From Aeromonas salmonicida subsp. salmonicida (lineage in GTDB: Bacteria > Pseudomonadota > Gammaproteobacteria > Enterobacterales > Aeromonadaceae): a stretch of DNA of 64,000 nt. The number at the start of each line of letters is the position of its first letter. The first letter of the stretch is position 1. Shown here in pieces: positions 48,701 through 58,815 of this stretch. Position numbers and translations under genes: made by a program. The stretch spans positions 1 to 64,000 of the forward strand of contig NZ_LSGW01000032.1 of NCBI RefSeq assembly GCF_001643305.1. Reading direction: 5' to 3'. The notes beneath the pieces are model-generated. The model searched no databases. It was given only the letters and a program-made list of their open reading frames with translations, and was not told the DNA's origin.

Positions 48701-49621
48701 CGGGTGGTTGTGGGTTTCCACCTTCATCAGTATGTCGACCTGCTCCTGATGATACTGGTACTCACCACTGGCAGGGCTCGGGAAGAAACGGCCACCCTGG
48801 CTCCCTTCCATCACGGCGGCGTTGTCTTTATAGGCAGACAGGACATGATCCGGCGTCTGCTCGAAGGTGTTCTTGATCATCTTGAACAGCGACTTGGGCT
48901 GCTGCTCGCCGTCTATGGTCCAGTCGGCGTTGAAAATCTTGTGACGACAGTGCTCCGAGTTCGCCTGGGCAAACATGTAGAGCTCGATGTCGTTGGGGTT
49001 GCGACCCAGCTTGGTGAAGTTCTCCACCAGGTAGTCAATTTCGTCATCGGCCAGCGCCAGACCCAGCGCCACGTTGGCCTCTGCCAGCGCCTGGCGACCA
49101 CCACCCAGTACATCCACCTGGGTGAAGGGACGCGGCGCCTGGTGGGCAAACAGGGCGCTCGCCTCTTCCATGTCGGTAAACACCACTTCCATCATGCGAT
49201 CGTGCAGCAGGGCTGCGACCTCATTGCGCTGGGCTGCGCTCAATTCACCCTTGGTCTGCACGTAATAGGCAATGCCGCGCTCCAGCCGCTTGACCTGGGT
49301 CAGGCCGCAGTTATGGGCGATGTCGCTTGCTTTGGAAGACCAGGGGGAGATAGTGCCGGGACGGGGGGTAACGAGAAACAGCTGACCGCTGGGGGTGTGT
49401 TCAGGAATGGTCGGGCCATAGCGCAGAAGCTGGCCCAAGGTCGCTCGCTCGGGCGGCGACAGGGGGGCCGACAGCTCGGCAAAATGCACGTATTCCGCGT
49501 AAACGCTCTCTATCTCTACTCCGCTCTCTACTCCACTCGCCGTTGCCATCTGTGCAAAGCGTTGCAACAGTTTTTGGATACGAAACTCAGACAGTGCAGG
49601 CGCACCTCGCAAGATTTCCAT
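45704..49621 (-). CDS. purL: Phosphoribosylformylglycinamidine synthase
   Basis: This 1305-residue enzyme, fourth step of purine synthesis, converts FGAR to FGAM with ATP and glutamine. It is the large fused form of gamma-proteobacteria: an N-terminal PurS-like region ([19 protein letters not shown]), two PurM-like synthetase halves ([39 protein letters not shown]) and a C-terminal glutamine amidotransferase domain. The catalytic cysteine of that domain lies in [20 protein letters not shown] precedes the ATG. The promoter has a PurR site. The divergent arrangement with mltF is as in E. coli. Confidence 0.98.
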   Translation of the reverse strand: MEILRGAPALSEFRIQKLLQRFAQMATASGVESGVEIESVYAEYVHFAELSAPLSPPERATLGQLLRYGPTIPEHTPSGQLFLVTPRPGTISPWSSKASDIAHNCGLTQVKRLERGIAYYVQTKGELSAAQRNEVAALLHDRMMEVVFTDMEEASALFAHQAPRPFTQVDVLGGGRQALAEANVALGLALADDEIDYLVENFTKLGRNPNDIELYMFAQANSEHCRHKIFNADWTIDGEQQPKSLFKMIKNTFEQTPDHVLSAYKDNAAVMEGSQGGRFFPSPASGEYQYHQEQVDILMKVETHNHPTAISPFPGAATGSGGEIRDEGATGRGAKPKAGLVGFTVSNLRIPGFEQPWEQDFGKPSRIVSAFDIMQEGPLGGAAFNNEFGRPAILGYFRTFEEEVPSHNGVEVRGYHKPIMLAGGIGNIRTDHVQKGEIPVGAALIVLGGPAMNIGLGGGAASSMASGQSAEDLDFASVQRDNPEMERRCQEVIDRCWQLGDANPIVFIHDVGAGGLSNAMPELVNDGERGGRFDLRAIQSDEPGMSPLEIWCNESQERYVLAVAQDKLPLFKALCERERAPYAVIGTATEEKHLTLSDSHFDNQPIDLPLDVLLGKAPKMHRDVTTLPAQGKPLQLDGITLNDAAERVLRLPTVAEKSFLITIGDRSVTGLVNRDQMVGPWQIPVADCAVTAATYDSYHGEAMSMGERTPVALLSHAASARMAVAEALTNLAPTHIGSLKRVKLSANWMAAAGHPGEDAGLYEAVKAVGEELCPALGITIPVGKDSMSMKTRWQQDGKEQSVTSPLSLLITAFARVEDVRNTVTPQLRTDLGETDLILIDLGNGKQRLGASALAQVYRQLGDKAPDLDNPVQLKGFFNAIQALVADRKLIAYHDRSDGGLFVTLTEMAFAGHCGLDIQLDRIGGELLPALFNEELGAVIQVRRDDKEAVMTLLAGHGLAACSHVLGTVREGDLITLQRAGTEVYRASRTALRTLWGETSWQMQRLRDNPECADQEHAARQDATDPGLQAKLTYNPSEDVAAPYIAKGVSPRLAVLREQGVNSHVEMAAAFDRAGFAAVDVHMSDILSGRIKLEEFQTLVACGGFSYGDVLGAGEGWAKSILFNDNAREQFQRFFERGDTLSLGVCNGCQMMSNLRTLIPGADLWPRFVRNRSERFEARFSLVEVQDSPSAFFAGMAGSVMPIAVSHGEGRVEVRDAAHLSALQASGLVGLRFVDNRGQVTEQYPANPNGSPDGITAVTTTDGRATIMMPHPERVFRTVANSWHPDNWGEDGAWMRMFRNARVRLG

Positions 49622-49671
49622 ATGACCTTTCTCACCAAGTTTTAAAGTGTGGGGGGATTTGAGACGCGCGT

Positions 49672-49710
49672 ATTATAGGGATCTGGCTCACGCCGGACAA
49701 ACGTTTTTCT
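49672..49710 (-). promoter_or_regulatory. purL promoter with PurR operator
   Basis: On the minus strand a perfect TATAAT (49672-49677) is 17 bases from TTGTCC (49695-49700). The AAACGTTT core of a PurR box at 49699-49706 overlaps the -35 region, so purine-bound PurR should block RNA polymerase. Confidence 0.75.
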
Positions 49711-49771
49711 TGATTTACCGAGTGTGACTCGGTGCACACTCTCTGGTATAAAGGTCCCTCTTTTCTGACAA

Positions 49772-51262
49772 ATGCCGATTTTTTCAACAAGGGTACTCAC
49801 CTACTTGCGCTGCATTTTTCGACTGTTTATCGGGCTGATGTTGCTGCTGACCCTGGTCGGCTGCGACTTCTACACCCCCTCCAGCCAGCTGGAACAGATC
49901 CGCCAACGGGGCGAGATCCGGGTTGGCACCATCTATGGCTCCACCTCTTATTACCAGCGTGACGACCTCGCCCAAGGGTTCGATTACGAGCTGGCGAAGA
50001 GCTATGCCGACTGGTTGGGGGTCAAGCTCACCATAGTCCCCGTCTACTCCATCGCCGAACTGGTCGAGCTGCTTGAGAAAGGCAAGCTGGATCTCGCCGC
50101 CGCCGCCATCGTCGTCACCCCGGAGCGGCGGGCCCTGTTTCGCTTCGGCCCCGGTTTTTATCAGGTCTCCCCCAAGCTGGTGTATCGCTATGGCTCGCCC
50201 AAGCCAAAGGACATTGGTGATCTGAAAGGCTCCATAGTGGTACCGGCAGGCTCCACCGGTGAGGATCTGCTCAGGGAACTGGCCAAGGAGTACCCCGGGC
50301 TGAAATGGAGCACCAACCGGGACGCCGACGTGGAGGAGCTGCTCAAGCAGGTGGCCGACGGCAAGATTGACTATACGGTGGTGCAGGACACAGTGCTGGC
50401 CCGCACCCAGCGCTACTACCCCGAGCTCACCGAGGGGCTGACGCTCTCCAAGAACCAGACGGTGGCCTGGGCTATGACCAAGCTGCCCGACGACAGCCTC
50501 TACGCCAGCATCATCGACTTCTTCGGCCAGCGCTTCATGGATGGCGCCATCGCCAAGCTGGACGAGAAGTACTTCGGCCATGTACAGAACTTCGACTTCG
50601 TCGACACCCGCACCTTTTTACAGCGGGCCAAGAGCCTGCTGCCCAAGTATCAGGATCTGTTCAAGACTCATGCCCGCATGGTGGACTGGCGCCTGCTGGC
50701 GGCCATCAGCTATCAGGAGTCCCACTGGGACCCGCAGGCCCGCTCCTACACAGGGGTGCGCGGCATGATGATGCTGACCGAGCCCACCGCCAAGGCGATG
50801 GGGGTCAAAGACAGAACTCATCCGGCGGAGAGCATCGAGGGTGGCGCCCGCTATCTGCAACATATGATGGAGAAGGTGCCTGCCTCCGTGCCCACCGATG
50901 AGAAGGTGTGGTTTGCCCTCACCGCCTACAACATCGGCTATGGCCACATGATGGATGCCCGTCGTCTGACCAAGGAGCTGGGCAAGAACCCCGACGCCTG
51001 GAGCGATGTGAAAGAGGTGCTGCCCCTGCTGCAGCAGGCACGCTGGCACCGCAAGGTCCGCTACGGCTACGCCCGTGGTGGTGAGGCTCGCAACTACGTC
51101 AACAACGTGCGCCAGTACTACCAGAGCCTGCTCTGGCTCGACAACGAACAGCAAAAAGCACACAGACGTGAAGAGCTGGATGAGGACGACAGCAGCGAGC
51201 CACAAAGCACAGAGCGCCCCACCGTCATCGCCGAAGTGGTCAAGCAGATCACACTGCGTTGA
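49772..51262 (+). CDS. mltF: Membrane-bound lytic murein transglycosylase F
   Basis: This 496-residue outer-membrane lipoprotein has a lipobox cysteine at about residue 31 (TLVGC). Residues about 45-270 form an SBP_bac_3-like regulatory domain (GEIRVGTIYGSTSYYQ). The C-terminal lytic transglycosylase domain has the catalytic glutamate E316 in SYQESHWDP, followed by GVRGMMMLT and AYNIGYGHMMDA. It cuts peptidoglycan to 1,6-anhydromuropeptides. It diverges from purL. Confidence 0.96.
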   Translation: MPIFSTRVLTYLRCIFRLFIGLMLLLTLVGCDFYTPSSQLEQIRQRGEIRVGTIYGSTSYYQRDDLAQGFDYELAKSYADWLGVKLTIVPVYSIAELVELLEKGKLDLAAAAIVVTPERRALFRFGPGFYQVSPKLVYRYGSPKPKDIGDLKGSIVVPAGSTGEDLLRELAKEYPGLKWSTNRDADVEELLKQVADGKIDYTVVQDTVLARTQRYYPELTEGLTLSKNQTVAWAMTKLPDDSLYASIIDFFGQRFMDGAIAKLDEKYFGHVQNFDFVDTRTFLQRAKSLLPKYQDLFKTHARMVDWRLLAAISYQESHWDPQARSYTGVRGMMMLTEPTAKAMGVKDRTHPAESIEGGARYLQHMMEKVPASVPTDEKVWFALTAYNIGYGHMMDARRLTKELGKNPDAWSDVKEVLPLLQQARWHRKVRYGYARGGEARNYVNNVRQYYQSLLWLDNEQQKAHRREELDEDDSSEPQSTERPTVIAEVVKQITLR

Positions 51263-51319
51263 GCCCTTGTTGATAGATTTGTTTTCCGGGTGAGTTCTCT
51301 GTTACCATCCAGACAGACC

Positions 51320-51397
51320 GGAGCCTGTCCGAAATTGTTTTTATCGCTTTATTTCATCAAGTTAACTACTGGTAGACAGCATTTTCGGATAGGCTCC
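51320..51397. repeat. Long inverted repeat, possible MITE or leader structure
   Basis: Two 15-base arms, GGAGCCTGTCCGAAA (51320-51334) and TTTCGGATAGGCTCC (51383-51397), pair with a single G-T mismatch around a 48-base AT-rich interior. The arms look like IS terminal repeats, but I see no target-site duplication and no transposase. It lies between mltF and a 48-codon gene. Confidence 0.6.
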
Positions 51398-51438
51398 ATT
51401 CGTAGTACCAAATGGCCACCCAATGGGAGGAGACCAAG

Positions 51439-51585
51439 ATGCGAGCTCGCAGAAGAACCACTCTGGTCAGAAAAGCCAAGAGCGCCTGGAGCCCCAGACG
51501 CAAACTCAAGCTCAATGACATCAAACGCAAGATTTGGCGCAGAAACCGCTCCTACACCTTGCTGATAGCAGAACACACAGCATAA
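51439..51585 (+). CDS. Small basic protein, 48 residues
   Basis: This 48-residue frame has a strong GGGAGGAG ribosome binding site 6 bases before the ATG and a strong terminator that begins in its stop codon, which argues for a real gene. The product is very basic (MRARRRTTLVRKAK, then SPRRKLKL and KRKIWRRNRS), with about one Arg or Lys in three residues. It could bind RNA, ribosomes or DNA. I cannot name a family. It has no cysteine or membrane segment. Confidence 0.75.
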   Translation: MRARRRTTLVRKAKSAWSPRRKLKLNDIKRKIWRRNRSYTLLIAEHTA

Positions 51586-51609
51586 ACCCGGCATTTGCCG
51601 GGTTTTTTT
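51584..51609 (+). terminator. Terminator of the 48-residue gene
   Basis: A 9-bp stem (AAACCCGGC / GCCGGGTTT) with a 4-nt loop is followed by TTTT. Confidence 0.9.
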
Positions 51610-51615
51610 ATTCTC

Positions 51616-51849
51616 TTATGGTTGCGCGGCCGGGGTCGCCTCAAAGATCACCGACCGCTTCGATACCAGGCAGTTGCAGTGATTGCAGAAGTAATCCACA
51701 GCGCCGCACGCCTTGAGTCGCTCCAGCTCCTGCTGGCAGCCAGAACACAAAGCCCGGACTCGATAACGGGCCTGACACTGGCTACAAATCACCTCGCGGC
51801 TGCGGCTGTCCAGCGCTGTGTGGCAGGCAGGGCAAATCAGGGAATTCAT
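51616..51849 (-). CDS. yfgJ: Zinc-ribbon protein, YfgJ family
   Basis: This 77-residue protein has four CxxC pairs: CPAC, CSQC, CSGC and CNHC, making two zinc ribbons. It fits YfgJ (zinc-ribbon, DUF1407), and as in E. coli it lies next to der. The function is unknown. The start at 51849 (MNSLICPACHTAL) is preceded by GAGAGGAG. Confidence 0.9.
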   Translation of the reverse strand: MNSLICPACHTALDSRSREVICSQCQARYRVRALCSGCQQELERLKACGAVDYFCNHCNCLVSKRSVIFEATPAAQP

Positions 51850-51920
51850 ACTCGACTCCTCTCAAAGTGGATCTGCGGTGGGCCAACCCACAGCAGATCC
51901 CCCTCGCCTCTTCCCAAGAA

Positions 51921-51948
51921 AAAACGGCTGCCGGTGAGGGCAGCCGCT
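51921..51948 (-). terminator. Terminator of the der operon
   Basis: On the minus strand CGGCTGCC pairs with GGCAGCCG and is followed by six T. It lies just past the der stop. Confidence 0.85.
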
Positions 51949-51953
51949 GGGCC

Positions 51954-53453
51954 TTATTTCTTGGTTTTGGCCTTGAGCAGGCGCTTGCGTTGACGCTCCT
52001 GGCTCAGGGTCATGGTGTTCTTCCGACCCTCGAACGGGTTGGCAGACTCCTGGAACTCGACCCGGATCGGGGAGCCCATGATCTTGAGCGACTTGCGGAA
52101 GTAGTTGATCAGATACCGCTTGTACGAATCCGGCAGGTCATTCAACTGGTTGCCGTGGATCACGATACGGGGCGGGTTGTAACCACCGGCGTGGGCATAT
52201 TTGAGCTTGACGCGGCGACCGTTCACCATGGGCGGCTGGTGATCTTCCTGCGCCATCTGCATGATGCGGGTCAGCATGGCGGTACTGGTACGGCGGGTGG
52301 CGGACTGGTACGCCTCCTGAATGGATTCGAACAAGTGGCCGACACCGCTGCCGTGCAGGGCGGAGATGAAGTGAACACGGGCGAAATCGATGAAGCCCAG
52401 GCGTCTGTCCAGCTCGTTCTTGACGTCCTCTTTCACCTTCTGATCCAGGCCGTCCCACTTGTTCACCACCAGTACCACTGAGCGGCCTGAGTGGAGCACG
52501 AAGCCGAGGATGCTCAAGTCCTGATCCGTGATGGTCTCCTGGGCATCGATCACCAGCAAGCAGACGTTCGCATCTTCAATGGCCTTGAGGGTCTTGATGA
52601 CGGAGAACTTCTCCACCGTCTCGTGCACCTTGCCACGACGACGCACACCGGCGGTGTCGATGACGACGTACTTCTGCTCGTCACGCTCCATCGGAACATA
52701 GACGGAGTCGCGGGTGGTGCCCGGCATGTCATAGACGATGACGCGGTCTTCACCCAGCATGCGGTTGGTCAGGGTCGATTTGCCGACGTTGGGGCGACCG
52801 ACGATGGCAAACTTGATGGGCAAGTCGGCGAACGGGGTCTCCTTGGTATCTTCCCTGGTATCGAGATCACCGGCGGCTACCATGCGCAGCAGGGCTTCTT
52901 CGTCGAAGTCCTCCTCTTCTTCATCCTGCGCATCTTCTTCGGCAGCGGCGTCGACCAGGGTTTCCAGGTGGGGAGCCAGGGCCAGTTCCAGCAGGCTCAG
53001 CACGCCACGACCGTGGGCGGCCGCGATCTGGTAGACGTCGCCCAGTGCCAGGCAGTAGAACTCGGACACGGCGGAATCACCGTCGATGCCGTCGGTCTTG
53101 TTGGCCACCAGAAACACCTTCTTGTGGGTCTTGCGCAGATGCGCTGCGATAGCCTGATCGGCTGCCGTCAATCCTGCGCGCGCATCCACCATAAACAGCA
53201 CCACATCGGCTTCTTCGATGGCCAGCAGGGATTGCTCGGCCATCTTCAGCTCGATCCCCTCTTCGGTGCCATCGATACCGCCGGTATCAACCACGATAAA
53301 TTCCAGCTCGCCCAACTTCGCCTGACCGTATTTACGGTCCCGGGTCAAACCGGGGAAGTCGGCCACCAGGGCATCCCGGGTACGGGTCAAGCGGTTAAAC
53401 AGGGTGGATTTCCCCACGTTGGGGCGGCCCACCAGGGCTACTACAGGAGTCAT
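51954..53453 (-). CDS. der: Ribosome biogenesis GTPase Der (EngA)
   Basis: This 499-residue essential GTPase helps assemble the 50S subunit. Two tandem G domains are clear: [14 protein letters not shown] near residue 8 with DTGGIDG, and [15 protein letters not shown] near 216 with DTAGVRRRG and NKWDGLD. A KH-like domain completes it. An acidic stretch ([15 protein letters not shown]) links the G domains. It is the last gene of the hisS-yfgM-bamB-der group. Confidence 0.98.
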   Translation of the reverse strand: MTPVVALVGRPNVGKSTLFNRLTRTRDALVADFPGLTRDRKYGQAKLGELEFIVVDTGGIDGTEEGIELKMAEQSLLAIEEADVVLFMVDARAGLTAADQAIAAHLRKTHKKVFLVANKTDGIDGDSAVSEFYCLALGDVYQIAAAHGRGVLSLLELALAPHLETLVDAAAEEDAQDEEEEDFDEEALLRMVAAGDLDTREDTKETPFADLPIKFAIVGRPNVGKSTLTNRMLGEDRVIVYDMPGTTRDSVYVPMERDEQKYVVIDTAGVRRRGKVHETVEKFSVIKTLKAIEDANVCLLVIDAQETITDQDLSILGFVLHSGRSVVLVVNKWDGLDQKVKEDVKNELDRRLGFIDFARVHFISALHGSGVGHLFESIQEAYQSATRRTSTAMLTRIMQMAQEDHQPPMVNGRRVKLKYAHAGGYNPPRIVIHGNQLNDLPDSYKRYLINYFRKSLKIMGSPIRVEFQESANPFEGRKNTMTLSQERQRKRLLKAKTKK

Positions 53454-53527
53454 AAAAGCCTCATTCTCAAGACGACAAAGGCTCCGGGTCCGAAGACCAG
53501 GAGCCGGATATTCACATTAGCGGACGA

Positions 53528-54712
53528 TCAGGGACGCGGGATAGCGTACAACTTGCCGCCACGGCTCTGCACATACAGGGTGTCACCGTCCACCAGGGGG
53601 GCGGCGTAGAGACCACTGCTGTCGAGCTGCTGCATGGCCTTGATGGTACCGTCGGTACGATCCAGCCAATACAGGTAACCTTCCACATCGCCGACCACCA
53701 CATAGTCACCCAGGATGACAGGGGCCGTGACGGTGCGATTTTCCAGCTGGGTATTGGACCACAGCTCAAGCCCGTTGCGACGGTCGACCGCAAACAGATG
53801 GCTGCGGCTGTCGGTCAGCACGATGGCATTGCCGGTCACCGCCATGTCGCGGTAGCCGGAATACTTGCGCTTCCACACCTCGTCACCGGTCATCAGCTTG
53901 CGTGCCATCAGCTGGCCATTATAGGCGATGGCATAGAGCTCATCGCCCGCGATCAACGGCGTTGCATCCACGTCCACCATGCGATCCAGCTCGGTCGCAC
54001 CGCGCGGATCCGCCACCTTGGACTGACGCACCGGCTGACCGTTGCTCAGCAAGGCTATGCCCACCTTGCCATCAGCGCGGCCATAGAGCACGGCGCCGTT
54101 GGTAATGACGGGAGCACCTGCGCTGCGCAGGGTCAGCGGCGGCTGCTCTTCAGCCAGGGTCCACTGCAACTTGCCTTCATCGGTATCGAGGGCCACCAGA
54201 CGACCGGATGTCGTCAGCACCACCACACGACCGTCTTCGACGGCGGGGCTGGCCACGACTTCACCCGGCACAGTGGTCTGCCACAGCACTTCCCCGTTCT
54301 CTTCGTTCAGGGCGTAAACCACCCCGTTCTCGGATCCGAGGAACAGCTTGCCATAACGGGCAACCAGGCCGCCGGAGAGACGGGCACTGCGCTTCTCGGC
54401 GTTGACCGGCAAATCGGCCAGATCCACGCTCCACAACTCTTTGCCGCTCGCACGATCAAAGGCTGTTACGTCGCCATCGCGGGCTGCGGCATAGATGCGC
54501 TCCTCTTCCACCACCGGCTTGAGCTGGGAGTAGAAGTCCCCGATGCCATCGCCGACAGACGAGGACCAGGCGGTATCAGCGGTGAAGGCAGATTCAACCA
54601 CGGGCAAAGGCGCCATGGGGTTGAGATCTTCTTCCGAGCTGAACAGGGAACACCCCTGCAGAGCGAAGGAGACTGCCGCCCCCAAGGCCACCATTTTGAA
54701 CAAATTACGCAT
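53528..54712 (-). CDS. bamB: Outer membrane assembly lipoprotein BamB
   Basis: This 394-residue lipoprotein (lipobox LQGC, cysteine at about 21) of the BAM complex helps insert outer-membrane proteins. The repeats are PQQ-like blades of an eight-bladed propeller (YAAARDGDVTAFDRASGKELWSVDL, LFAVDRRNGLELW, YWLDRTDGTI). I chose ATG 54712, which overlaps the yfgM end by 8 bases, instead of GTG 54724. Confidence 0.96.
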   Translation of the reverse strand: MRNLFKMVALGAAVSFALQGCSLFSSEEDLNPMAPLPVVESAFTADTAWSSSVGDGIGDFYSQLKPVVEEERIYAAARDGDVTAFDRASGKELWSVDLADLPVNAEKRSARLSGGLVARYGKLFLGSENGVVYALNEENGEVLWQTTVPGEVVASPAVEDGRVVVLTTSGRLVALDTDEGKLQWTLAEEQPPLTLRSAGAPVITNGAVLYGRADGKVGIALLSNGQPVRQSKVADPRGATELDRMVDVDATPLIAGDELYAIAYNGQLMARKLMTGDEVWKRKYSGYRDMAVTGNAIVLTDSRSHLFAVDRRNGLELWSNTQLENRTVTAPVILGDYVVVGDVEGYLYWLDRTDGTIKAMQQLDSSGLYAAPLVDGDTLYVQSRGGKLYAIPRP

Positions 54713-55355
54713 CCGGAGCACCACCCGTGGTCACGGCTGGCAGCGCCAGATCGTCCATCTTCAGCTTGAGCTCGGCGCTGCCCTGCAGACCACCGGCATC
54801 AGCCGCTGCCTGATAAGCATCGCGGGCCTCTTCGGCCTTGCCCTGCTTGTAGAGTATGTCGCCACGCACTTCCGCCACCTGGGCTTTGAAGGCATCGTTG
54901 TTGATCTTGCCAAGCTGGGTCAGGGCCTCGTCAGCCTTGCCCTGATCGTTCAGTACCCGGGCCAGACGCAAAGCAGCGATGGGACGAATGCTCTCATCGC
55001 CATTGCTCGCGACCTGAGTCAGCTGTTCGGCAGCCAGATCCAGCTTGTTCGCCTTGACGGCAGCCGCAGCCAGTTGCAGGGCAGCCAGCTCGGCATAAGC
55101 CTCACCCTTGTGATCAGTGATGAAGGCTTGCACCTGTTCGAAGGTGGCAGCATCACCCTTGGCCAGCTGGGCCGAGATCTCGTTGTAAGCCTGGGAGGCA
55201 GCTTCCTGATTGGTGAGCTGATAGTCGTTGTAATAGCGCCAGCCAAAGAGTCCGACCAGACCGATAACAGTTCCTGCGAGCACCGAGGTTCCGTTCTCTT
55301 TCCACCAGCTCTTGATGACCTCAACCTGTTGTTCTTCGGTGGTATAAACTTCCAC
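54705..55355 (-). CDS. yfgM: YfgM, periplasmic chaperone-like TPR protein
   Basis: This 216-residue protein has a single N-terminal membrane helix (about 23-41, SVLAGTVIGLVGLFGWRYY) and a periplasmic helical, TPR-like body. YfgM works with PpiD at the Sec translocon. It starts 3 bases after the hisS stop, so the genes are cotranscribed. Confidence 0.95.
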   Translation of the reverse strand: MEVYTTEEQQVEVIKSWWKENGTSVLAGTVIGLVGLFGWRYYNDYQLTNQEAASQAYNEISAQLAKGDAATFEQVQAFITDHKGEAYAELAALQLAAAAVKANKLDLAAEQLTQVASNGDESIRPIAALRLARVLNDQGKADEALTQLGKINNDAFKAQVAEVRGDILYKQGKAEEARDAYQAAADAGGLQGSAELKLKMDDLALPAVTTGGAPDA

Positions 55356-55358
55356 TGC

Positions 55359-56636
55359 TTAGTCTCCTTTGGCTGCCAGCAGGGCAATGGCGGCGTCGAC
55401 CGTGACGGTCTGTTGCTCAGCCTGGCCACGCAGATATTTGATGGTGATCTCCCCGTTTTGCACCTCGGTCTCGCCAAGGATCAGGGCAATGGCCGCGCCG
55501 CTCTTGTCGGCACGCTTGAGTTGTTTCTTGAAATTGCCGCCACCGCAGTGGCTCATCAGGCGCAAATCCGGCAGGGCATCGCGCAGACGCTCTGCCAGCT
55601 GGAAGCCTGCCTGCTCGCTACCCTCACCCACCATGGCCAGATACACATCCACCGCAGGACGGATATCGGCATTGAGTTCAAGCGTTTCGAGCATCAGCAC
55701 TAGACGTTCCATGCCCATGGCAAAGCCCACGGCCGGAGTTGCCTGACCACCGAGCTGCTCCACCAGACCGTCGTAACGGCCACCGGCACAGACAGTCCCC
55801 TGGGCACCCAGGCTGGTGGTGACCCACTCGAACACGGTCAGGTTGTAGTAGTCAAGACCCCGAACCAGGCGCTCGTTCACTTCATATTTGATGCCGGCAG
55901 ACTCGAGCAGGCGTTTGAGCCCCTCGAAATGGGCCAGACTCTCTTCCCCCAGATGGTCGAACAGGCGCGGAGCCTTCACCAGAATGGCCTGTACTCTCTC
56001 ATCCTTGGAGTCGAGCACCCGCAGCGGGTTGCTGTACATGCGGCGCTGGCTCTCTTCGTCCAGTTGATCCTTGTACTGCTCCAGATAGGCTACCAGCGCA
56101 TCGCGGTAAGCGGCGCGCTCACTGCTCTGACCGAGCGTGTTGAGCTGCAGGGTGACGTGATCGCTGATGCCGAACAGACGCCACAGACGATGGGTCAGCA
56201 TGATGAGCTCGGCGTCAATATCTGGCCCGTTGATGCCAAACAGCTCGACACCGAACTGATGGAACTGGCGGTAACGGCCCTTCTGGGGACGCTCGTGACG
56301 AAACATGGGGCCCATGTACCACATCCGGCGTTCCTGGTTATAGAGCAGGCCGTGCTCGATGCCGGCACGCACGCAGCTGGCTGTCCCTTCCGGACGCAGG
56401 CTCAGGCTGTCGCCGTTGCGGTCCTCGAAGGTATACATCTCTTTTTCGACCACATCGGTCACTTCACCGATGGCACGCTTGAACAGATGAGTCTGCTCGA
56501 CGATCGGCATGCGTACTTCGCTGTAGCCATAGCTGGCAACCACCTGGCGCAGTATCTGTTCTACTTTCTGCCATACCGGGCTCTGCTCCGGCAGGCAATC
56601 GTTCATACCGCGAATAGCTTGGATCTGTTTTGCCAC
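55359..56636 (-). CDS. hisS: Histidyl-tRNA synthetase
   Basis: This 425-residue class II synthetase has motif 2 and motif 3 regions ([37 protein letters not shown]) and the histidine-binding motifs RGLDYYN and CAGGRYDGL. It charges tRNA-His in the cytoplasm. It heads the hisS-yfgM-bamB-der operon. Confidence 0.98.
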   Translation of the reverse strand: MAKQIQAIRGMNDCLPEQSPVWQKVEQILRQVVASYGYSEVRMPIVEQTHLFKRAIGEVTDVVEKEMYTFEDRNGDSLSLRPEGTASCVRAGIEHGLLYNQERRMWYMGPMFRHERPQKGRYRQFHQFGVELFGINGPDIDAELIMLTHRLWRLFGISDHVTLQLNTLGQSSERAAYRDALVAYLEQYKDQLDEESQRRMYSNPLRVLDSKDERVQAILVKAPRLFDHLGEESLAHFEGLKRLLESAGIKYEVNERLVRGLDYYNLTVFEWVTTSLGAQGTVCAGGRYDGLVEQLGGQATPAVGFAMGMERLVLMLETLELNADIRPAVDVYLAMVGEGSEQAGFQLAERLRDALPDLRLMSHCGGGNFKKQLKRADKSGAAIALILGETEVQNGEITIKYLRGQAEQQTVTVDAAIALLAAKGD

Positions 56637-56671
56637 GTTGATACTCGAGAAAAGACGTGAAATTTGGCCGC

Positions 56672-56700
56672 ATTATAGGGATTTTCGACCCCGAGGTAAA
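56672..56700 (-). promoter_or_regulatory. Probable hisS promoter
   Basis: On the minus strand, TATAAT (56672-56677) is 17 bases from TTTACC (56695-56700), a 4/6 -35. It lies 36 bases before the hisS start. Confidence 0.6.
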
Positions 56701-56745
56701 ATCAGGGTGTTCCAAAGCGGGATTTAAAATCAGCAACCTAAAGAC

Positions 56746-56766
56746 GGGGCCACCCTAGGTGGCCCC
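56746..56766 (-). terminator. Hairpin after ispG
   Basis: A 9-bp perfect stem (GGGGCCACC / GGTGGCCCC) with a 3-nt loop lies just past the ispG stop. Only a short T-tract follows. Confidence 0.6.
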
Positions 56767-56774
56767 ACATTGGC

Positions 56775-57890
56775 TCAACCTTTATCCACCTGGATCTGGT
56801 TGGCTGGATCCAGCATGGCCGCCCGGGCACGAATACGGCGCTCCAGGATCGGGATGAGATCCTTGTTGTCGAGCCGGTCGACCCGCTGGCCCCCCTCGTA
56901 GAAGGCGCTCTTGTTGGCCGCTCCCGCCAGCCCGAGATCAGAGACCAGCGCCTCACCCGGACCATTCACCACACAGCCGATGATGGAAACATCCATCGGT
57001 GTGATGATGTCTTCCAGCCGCGCTTCCAGGGCATTGACGGTGGCGATCACATCGAACTCCTGACGGGAGCAGGAGGGACAGGCGATGAAGTTGATGCCGC
57101 GGGAACGGATGCGCAGGGATTTGAGGATATCAAAGCCCACCTTGATCTCTTCCACCGGGTCGGCCGCCAGGGAGATGCGGATGGTATCGCCGATGCCATC
57201 CGCCAGCAGCATGCCGAGCCCGACGGCGGATTTCACCGCGCCGGCGCGAAAACCGCCCGCTTCCGTGATGCCAAGGTGCAGCGGCTGCTCGATCTGCTTG
57301 GCCAGCAGGCGATAGGCACCGATGGCCAGGAAGACGTCAGACGCCTTGACGCTCACCTTGAAGTTATCGAAGTTGAGGCGATCCAGGTAGTCCACATGGC
57401 GCATGGCTGACTCGAGCAAGGCCTCCGGGGTCGGCTCGCCGTACTTCTCCTGGATGTCTTTCTCCAGAGAACCGCCATTGACGCCGATGCGGATCGGGAT
57501 GTTGTAGTGGCGCGCGCAATCGACCACGGCACGCACCCGCTCTTCGTTGCCGATGTTGCCCGGGTTGATGCGCAGGCAGTCTGCGCCGTACTCGGCCACT
57601 TTCAGGGCGATGCGGTAGTCGAAGTGAATATCGGCGACGATGGGAATGCGGGTCTGTTGCTTGATGAGCCTGAAGGCTTCGGCCGCTTCCATGGTGGGTA
57701 CCGAGACCCGGACTATGTCGGCGCCGACCCGCTCGATCCGCCGGATCTGCTCGACGGTGGCGGCCACGTCCGTGGTTTTGGTGTTGGTCATGGTCTGCAC
57801 AGTGATGGGGGCATCACCCCCAACCGGCACGTTACCGACCATGATCTGCCTGGACTTACGACGAATAATGGGAGATTCGTGAGCGGACAT
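56775..57890 (-). CDS. ispG: HMBPP synthase IspG
   Basis: This 371-residue iron-sulfur enzyme of the MEP isoprenoid pathway makes HMBPP from MEcPP. The cluster cysteines lie in [13 protein letters not shown] and [11 protein letters not shown]. The N-terminal TIM barrel starts near [16 protein letters not shown]. It lies just downstream of rodZ as in E. coli. Confidence 0.97.
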   Translation of the reverse strand: MSAHESPIIRRKSRQIMVGNVPVGGDAPITVQTMTNTKTTDVAATVEQIRRIERVGADIVRVSVPTMEAAEAFRLIKQQTRIPIVADIHFDYRIALKVAEYGADCLRINPGNIGNEERVRAVVDCARHYNIPIRIGVNGGSLEKDIQEKYGEPTPEALLESAMRHVDYLDRLNFDNFKVSVKASDVFLAIGAYRLLAKQIEQPLHLGITEAGGFRAGAVKSAVGLGMLLADGIGDTIRISLAADPVEEIKVGFDILKSLRIRSRGINFIACPSCSRQEFDVIATVNALEARLEDIITPMDVSIIGCVVNGPGEALVSDLGLAGAANKSAFYEGGQRVDRLDNKDLIPILERRIRARAAMLDPANQIQVDKG

Positions 57891-57900
57891 GGCGGACAGA

Positions 57901-58815
57901 TTACTCCTGCGGCAGTGAGAGGCGAGCAGTCCGGCCGTTGTTGTAACGGCTCATGTCGATGGACTTGCCCTGATACTCGATATTGACCGCCATGGGCGCG
58001 CCAATGATGAGCTTGAGCGGCTCGGATCCTTCCAATACCAGTTGATCATTTGCTTTTTTCAGACCGCTGAACAGCGTCTTGCCATTGGCATCCTTGACGT
58101 CCAGCCAGCAGTCTGCAGTGAAGTTCATCTTGAGTTGGGAGGCTGTGGCTGTATCACTCGCTGTCTCGCCTTCCCCAGCCGATGTTGCCACCTCAGCGGA
58201 CACATCCGTTGCAGCTGCACTGCTTGGGGTCGCTGGCGCAGCGGTTGCAGCAGCACTGCTCATGGTCTGCTCAACGGCAGGATCCGCCATCTCCATCGCA
58301 GGGGCCAGGGTGGCGCCCGGCATATTGCCAGTCACACCCATGTCAGTCGTACTGCTCATTTCTGTTGCCGCCAGAGCCTCGTCACCGGCGGAACGGCGCG
58401 CCGTACTCTGCCACCACCAGGCGACGGAGAGCGCGATCAGCACCAGGATCACCAGCCAGGTCACTACCTTAAGCCGACTGTCGTTGGCTTGCTGGCGGGA
58501 ACGGCGGGAGAAGCTCTGCATGTCGATGTTGTCAGGTGGCGTCAGCCCCAGCTTGTCGTAGGCAGCCAGAATGGTTTCATCCGGGATGCCGACCAGCTTG
58601 GCGTAGGTGCGCAGATAACCCCGAATGAAAGTATGGGAAGTCTGTTTGTCATACGTATCTGATTCGATCGCAGCAATCAGGGTCAGACGAAGGTGAATGC
58701 GGGACGCAACCTGTTCTCGTGTCCAGCCAAGCTGTTCACGGGCGTTGCGCAGCAGCTGGCCTGGGCCTGCTGCCTGAGAGTCGTCTTGAATATCGTGTGG
58801 CTGTTCAGTAGTCAT
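57901..58815 (-). CDS. rodZ: Cell-shape protein RodZ
   Basis: This 304-residue bitopic protein has an N-terminal helix-turn-helix domain ([22 protein letters not shown]) that binds MreB and a single membrane helix at about 118-136. The periplasmic part is an alanine/threonine-rich linker and a DUF4115 domain ([23 protein letters not shown]). It overlaps the end of pilW by 11 bases, so the genes are coupled. Confidence 0.93.
   Translation of the reverse strand: MTTEQPHDIQDDSQAAGPGQLLRNAREQLGWTREQVASRIHLRLTLIAAIESDTYDKQTSHTFIRGYLRTYAKLVGIPDETILAAYDKLGLTPPDNIDMQSFSRRSRQQANDSRLKVVTWLVILVLIALSVAWWWQSTARRSAGDEALAATEMSSTTDMGVTGNMPGATLAPAMEMADPAVEQTMSSAAATAAPATPSSAAATDVSAEVATSAGEGETASDTATASQLKMNFTADCWLDVKDANGKTLFSGLKKANDQLVLEGSEPLKLIIGAPMAVNIEYQGKSIDMSRYNNGRTARLSLPQE

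Noticed and set aside
51320-51397. A CRISPR repeat or complete insertion sequence
   Set aside because: Only one inverted pair, with no repeated spacing, no transposase and no target-site duplication.
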